Assembly: GCA_003577165.1 (NCBI GenBank)
Contig: QEUM01000004.1
Location: 1 to 64,000 of the forward strand
Direction: 5' to 3'
Length of the DNA: 64,000 nt
DNA from: Armatimonadota bacterium
GTDB lineage: Bacteria; Armatimonadota; Fimbriimonadia; Fimbriimonadales; ATM1
The notes under the pieces were generated by a model that saw nothing but the letters and a program-made list of their open reading frames with translations, was not told the origin of the DNA and did not search any database. Each line of letters starts with the position of its first letter. Position 1 is the first letter of the stretch. Made by a program: the position numbers and the translations under genes. Below, one piece after another: positions 60,678-64,000 of this stretch.

Positions 60678-62129
60678 GTGGTGTCCACCGAGTTCGAACT
60701 TTCTGTCGGCCTCGAAGTTCATGCGGAACTCCTCACGCTCAGCAAGATGTTCTGCGGGTGTCCTAATGAATTCGGCGGCGAACCGAACACGCGCGTCTGC
60801 CCGGTCTGCCTCGGATTGCCGGGGTCCCTACCCGTCATCAACCGGCAGGCAGTCGAGCATGTATTGAAAACCGCGCTCGCCCTCAATTGCTCCATCGCGA
60901 TGCGGAGCATGTTTCACCGGAAGAACTACTTCTATCCAGATCTTCCGAAGGGATACCAAATCAGCCAGTACGAAGAAACCAATCCGATCGGGTACCGAGG
61001 CTGGATAGAAATCCCTCTTGCTGACGGAGCGACGAAGACGGTGCGCATCCGCCGTGTGCACCTTGAGGAAGACACGGGGAAACTGATGCACCTTCCAGGA
61101 GGCGGAAGCGGCGTGGACTTCAACCGGGCGGGCGTTCCGTTGATGGAGATCGTCACGGACTTCCCACCGGATGTCAAGTCCGCGGAAGAAGCGCGGAGCT
61201 ATCTGCAGGAATTGAGGCTCATCCTTCTCTATCTCGGCGTTTGCGATGGACGGATGGAGCAAGGGAGTTTCCGGTGCGAGCCCAACATCTCGATTGCCCC
61301 CCCCGGTGCGGAGACACTCGGCACGAAGGTCGAACTGAAGAACCTCGGATCGTTCAAGGCTGTCGCGCTCGGTATTGAATATGAGCGAAGCAGGATGGAG
61401 AGCGCGCTTGCGAGAGGCGAGACACTCCACCAGGAGACACGCGGTTGGGATGAGTCCGCGGAGATCAGTTATCCGATGCGAAGGAAAGAGGGAGAGAGTG
61501 ACTACCGTTACTTCACCGATCCTGATCTCCCCCCCCTCGCGTTCGACGAGGAGACGATCGAACGCGTGCGCGCTTCGCTGCCCGAACTTCCGGGCGAGAA
61601 GCGAAGGCGTTACCGAGAATCTCTCGGCCTCGGCGAATACGATGCGAATCTGTTGGTGGCCGATCCCGAATGGGCGGCCTACTTCGACGAAGCGGTGTCG
61701 GCAGGCGGCGATGCGAAGTTGGTGTGCAATTGGATGAACAGCGACTTCGCTCGGCTCCTCAACGAATCGGGACAGAGGCCGCGCACCTCGAAAGTCACCC
61801 CCGAGCGCCTCGCAGAACTGGTCGGGCTGATTCAGGCGGACCAGATCACGGGCAAGATCGCCAAGGAGGTCTTCGACACGATGTTCGCGACCGGTGATGC
61901 CCCAGGCAAGATCGTCTCCGAGAAGGGACTTTCCCAGATCGCCGACGCGGGAGAGTTGGCGGCCATCGTGGCGGACGTGCTGTCCGCAAACCCCGATGCG
62001 GTGGAGAAGTACAAGTCCGGCAAGGCGGGCGTCCTGGGGTTCCTCGTGGGCCAGGTCATGCAGAAGACACGCGGGCGAGCGAACCCGCAGGTCGTGAATA
62101 ATCTACTGGTGGAGAAGCTGACCGAATGA
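60678..62129 (+). CDS. gatB: Asp/Glu-tRNA amidotransferase subunit B
   Basis: A 483-residue tRNA-binding kinase/amidotransferase subunit. It begins [24 protein letters not shown] and has a zinc-site pair [43 protein letters not shown] and [15 protein letters not shown], and ends with the YqeY-like tail that carries [30 protein letters not shown]. It works with GatC and GatA encoded about 8 kb to the left. Two adjacent GTG codons at 60678 and 60681 are possible starts. It overlaps the next gene by 4 bases. Confidence 0.97.
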   Translation: MVSTEFELSVGLEVHAELLTLSKMFCGCPNEFGGEPNTRVCPVCLGLPGSLPVINRQAVEHVLKTALALNCSIAMRSMFHRKNYFYPDLPKGYQISQYEETNPIGYRGWIEIPLADGATKTVRIRRVHLEEDTGKLMHLPGGGSGVDFNRAGVPLMEIVTDFPPDVKSAEEARSYLQELRLILLYLGVCDGRMEQGSFRCEPNISIAPPGAETLGTKVELKNLGSFKAVALGIEYERSRMESALARGETLHQETRGWDESAEISYPMRRKEGESDYRYFTDPDLPPLAFDEETIERVRASLPELPGEKRRRYRESLGLGEYDANLLVADPEWAAYFDEAVSAGGDAKLVCNWMNSDFARLLNESGQRPRTSKVTPERLAELVGLIQADQITGKIAKEVFDTMFATGDAPGKIVSEKGLSQIADAGELAAIVADVLSANPDAVEKYKSGKAGVLGFLVGQVMQKTRGRANPQVVNNLLVEKLTE

Positions 62130-62701
62130 CCCTGCGGACCCTGTTGCTGCCGGCGGCGTGCTGCCTCACGGCCATCGGATCGGGCCAGCCTGCCTCGACG
62201 ACGGCACCCCTCGACAGGACGGAGGGGATCTATGAACTGTACGAGGCGCGGCTTATCGCGCGAACGGAGAGCCTCTTCCACGACGGCCGATTCGAAGAGT
62301 GCCTGACCATCCTTCGAATCCAGCACGGCATGAGGCCGGAAGACGCCGACGTGCATTCGCAACTCGTTTGGATGCTGGGCAACTTGGGTCGGCGGGACGA
62401 GGCGGCGAGCGAGACGATAGCGTACCGGAGGCGGTACCCAACCTCCCCGGTCGCCTGTGAGGACGAGGCGAAACTCTATCTGCTCGCGAAACAGTTTCGG
62501 CGGATTCCGCCGGTGCTCGAACCGGTGATTGAGTCGTCGACCGCGCTCGCAAACTTCGTCATGCTCGCACGGGCCTACGAGGAACTCGGACTGTATCGCA
62601 GCGCTCTGCGGGTCTGGGAGTTGCGAGCCGCGAAGATCGGCGACATGCAAAACATCACACTCAATATCGAACGTCTAAAGAAGAAGCTCGCCGGCGGATA
62701 G
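62126..62701 (+). CDS. Exported TPR-like protein
   Basis: A 191-residue protein with a signal peptide ([15 protein letters not shown]). It has three TPR-like helix pairs ([91 protein letters not shown]). The start overlaps the gatB stop by 4 bases. Function is unknown; probably periplasmic. Confidence 0.7.
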   Translation: MTLRTLLLPAACCLTAIGSGQPASTTAPLDRTEGIYELYEARLIARTESLFHDGRFEECLTILRIQHGMRPEDADVHSQLVWMLGNLGRRDEAASETIAYRRRYPTSPVACEDEAKLYLLAKQFRRIPPVLEPVIESSTALANFVMLARAYEELGLYRSALRVWELRAAKIGDMQNITLNIERLKKKLAGG

Positions 62702-62725
62702 ACCGGCGCGCCAAGGAGGGCGCAA

Positions 62726-63181
62726 ATGAGCAAGGGCCACATCAAGGCTTTGGACATAGAGAAAAAGGAGTTCTCGACAGGACTTCGCGGCTACAACTCT
62801 GCCGAGGTCGACGCTTTTCTTGAGAGGATCGCCGCGGAAGTGGAGCGCCTTTCGGAAGAGAACGCGAAACTCACGCAAAGGGCGGCGAACGCAGAGGCGG
62901 AGTGCCAGAGGCTGCGACTCGTCGAAGAGAAACTTAGAGACGCCTTCGTTCACGCGCAGACCGCCGCGGACGAGATCAAGGCGTCGGCGCGGAAGGAGGC
63001 TGAACTGATCCTCCGCGAGGCGGAGGTCGAGCGAGTTCGCATCGCCCAGCAGATCGAGTCGCTGCGGGCCGAGAGGGACGCGTTCGTCGCGCAGCTGCGC
63101 GGCATCACGGAAGCCTTCGCTTCGCGGCTCGATTCAGTCGCTGCGAAGCCTGGTGAGGCGTCTCGGGCCGAGAGTGCCTGA
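62726..63181 (+). CDS. divIVA: DivIVA-family polarity/septum protein
   Basis: A 151-residue coiled-coil protein. The N-terminal DivIVA motif DIEKKEFSTGLRGYNSAEVDAFLERIAAEVERL (about residues 10-42) contains the conserved phenylalanine and the RGY loop that inserts into curved membranes. The rest is a long coiled coil. DivIVA organises cell poles or septa; homologues are typical of Gram-positive and some diderm phyla. AGGAGGG precedes the ATG. Its end overlaps the DUF167 gene by 29 bases. Confidence 0.85.
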   Translation: MSKGHIKALDIEKKEFSTGLRGYNSAEVDAFLERIAAEVERLSEENAKLTQRAANAEAECQRLRLVEEKLRDAFVHAQTAADEIKASARKEAELILREAEVERVRIAQQIESLRAERDAFVAQLRGITEAFASRLDSVAAKPGEASRAESA

Positions 63182-63446
63182 GGCCACTTTGGACGTCCGG
63201 GTGCATCCCCGGGCCTCGAGGGCAAGGCTCGAGCTTCGGGATGGCTTGCTGCATGCGTACGTTACGAGCCCTCCGGTCGAGGGGGCAGCGAACGAGGACG
63301 TGATCCGGCTGGTCTCTCGCTGTCTCGGCGTCGCCCCGAGCCGGCTGGCGCTCCGTTCGGGATCAAGGTCACGCAACAAGTCGCTCGTCGTTTCTGGTAT
63401 GACTCAGTCCAGCCTGGAGAAGAAACTGGAGGAGCAACTGTTATGA
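63153..63446 (+). CDS. UPF0235/DUF167 (YggU-like) protein
   Basis: A 97-residue protein with the DUF167 motif LDVRVHPRASRARLE, VTSPPVEGAANEDVIRLVSRCLGVAPSRLALRSGSRSRNKSLVV. The family is small and widely conserved without a proven role, and is often next to divIVA/YggT-type genes, as here. The GTG at 63153 lies inside divIVA; a second GTG at 63174 would remove most of the overlap. It also overlaps the next gene by 4 bases. Confidence 0.82.
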   Translation: MRRLGPRVPEATLDVRVHPRASRARLELRDGLLHAYVTSPPVEGAANEDVIRLVSRCLGVAPSRLALRSGSRSRNKSLVVSGMTQSSLEKKLEEQLL

Positions 63447-63823
63447 GAAGGTTCATGTTGTGCGTTGTCGGGATCGCGACGATTTCGCTCGCCTTGGCAA
63501 TCAACCCGCCGGTGCGGTTGGGTCAGCTCCGCGACTGCGATCGATTGATCATCAAGTACGAAGGCCACGAGGACATAGAGTTGTTCACGAAGGACTCCGT
63601 CCGCAGTATCCTCCGTTACATCGACGTGGACTCGTCGTCGGCCAATCGAACGTCTGCCGGCAAGCCCGCGTTCACGTTGGTCTTCTACAGGGGTTACTCC
63701 GAGAAGCCGACCGAAACGCTCTGGGTGGACAAAGCCGGACAGTGGGGATTTCACAAGGTCCGAACGGTCTACGGACAGAAGCGCGACCTGGTCGAGAAAC
63801 TCGAAAAGCTCTTCAAGCAGTAG
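63443..63823 (+). CDS. Small exported hypothetical protein
   Basis: A 126-residue protein with an N-terminal signal sequence (RRFMLCVVGIATISLALAIN). The mature part (DRLIIKYEGHEDIELFTKDSVRSILRYIDVDS...KAGQWGFHKVRTVYG) has an alpha/beta character and no recognised family. It is translationally coupled to the DUF167 gene. A periplasmic location is inferred. Confidence 0.65.
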   Translation: MRRFMLCVVGIATISLALAINPPVRLGQLRDCDRLIIKYEGHEDIELFTKDSVRSILRYIDVDSSSANRTSAGKPAFTLVFYRGYSEKPTETLWVDKAGQWGFHKVRTVYGQKRDLVEKLEKLFKQ

Positions 63824-63828
63824 CCGGA

Positions 63829-64000
63829 CTACGCTTCGGAGCCCTCGTCCTTCGGCTGCGCATCCTTCTGGCGAACGAAGTTGATTCTGAGGTTGCTCAG
63901 GAGGGCTTGAATCTGGCGACGTTCGTCGTCAGTTAGCTTCGGGTCGAGAGCCTCCGCCAATTGAGCCGCGACGTCGATGGCAAGCCTCGCCTCTGCCATG
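63829..64000 (-). CDS. DUF1844 protein, C-terminal part
   Basis: The last 56 codons of a leftward gene that continues beyond the window. ARLAIDVAAQLAEALDPKLTDDERRQIQALLSNLRINFVRQ is characteristic of the C-terminal half of DUF1844, a small helical family with no assigned role. The Met at 63999 may be internal, since full-length members have about 90-120 residues. A charged tail (KDAQPKDEGSEA) follows. It is convergent with the small exported protein gene. Confidence 0.75.
   Translation of the reverse strand, partial: MAEARLAIDVAAQLAEALDPKLTDDERRQIQALLSNLRINFVRQKDAQPKDEGSEA

Overview
The window looks like the chromosome of a GC-rich diderm bacterium outside the well-studied phyla. The best guess is Armatimonadota (Fimbriimonadia-like), offered as inference. 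The clues are a prepilin-type protein of the H-X9-DG kind at the left edge, an ARC/Mpa-type proteasomal ATPase, outer-membrane beta-barrel proteins and lipid-A-core-type glycosyltransferases (an outer membrane), alongside a SigH-type sigma factor, DivIVA and a full GatCAB amidotransferase. No rRNA, CRISPR array, prophage or intact transposon was seen.

Layout. 1-6.5 kb: end of a prepilin-like gene, a valyl-tRNA synthetase gene whose frame is broken three times, then the leftward run recF-dciA-comEC-rhodanese, with comEC also broken. 6.5-12.4 kb: RDD and DUF58 membrane proteins and a leftward type IV pilin/pseudopilin operon. 12.4-17.7 kb: a DnaA-like ATPase, a CBS-GGDEF protein, the proteasomal ATPase, a type-4 uracil-DNA glycosylase and a tiny lipoprotein. 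17.8-25.2 kb: a GT9-GT30 fusion glycosyltransferase with an ABC ATPase, divergent from an alpha-L-rhamnosidase-like enzyme and a DUF512 radical-SAM protein. 25.2-29.7 kb: cdsA, a LuxR-type regulator, sigH and recX-recA behind a palindrome-rich promoter, then a secreted cyclophilin. 29.8-37.3 kb: an accessory region with an uncharacterised family protein, a 1.7-kb nested array of triloop-hairpin repeats, DUF1801, a lyase-like secreted protein, a DUF1963-like zinc protein, an Mrr endonuclease and a Fic protein. 37.6-48.5 kb: tRNA-Asn, a cysteine-synthase-like gene, rpsF-ssb-pgi/pmi, threonine aldolase, esterase, aminotransferase, ndk, a beta-barrel protein, a degenerate hisB-hisA pair followed by three small membrane/coiled-coil paralogues, and tRNA-Arg. 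48.5-64 kb: TPR proteins, gatC-gatA, a YyaL-like protein, a signal-peptide-peptidase-like membrane protein, pyrR-pyrB-pyrC, a J-like/coiled-coil/porin operon, gatB, DivIVA, DUF167 and DUF1844.

Working together. GatC, GatA and GatB form one tRNA-dependent amidotransferase although gatB lies 8 kb away. PyrR-PyrB-PyrC is a pyrimidine operon with overlapping genes. RecA-RecX share a transcript, and RecF/DciA/ComEC/SSB add DNA replication, repair and uptake functions. The five leftward pilin-locus genes likely build a type IV pilus or pseudopilus.

The strongest leads are: a signal-peptide-peptidase-like intramembrane aspartyl protease homologue (54885-55862); the hisB-hisA pair with lost metal-ligand and catalytic residues; the heptosyltransferase-Kdo-transferase fusion; the hairpin repeat array; -10 hexamers placed 5-8 bases before many start codons (leaderless messages); two nested palindromes in the recA promoter; and out-of-frame loss of conserved segments in valS and comEC, which may be assembly error or real decay.
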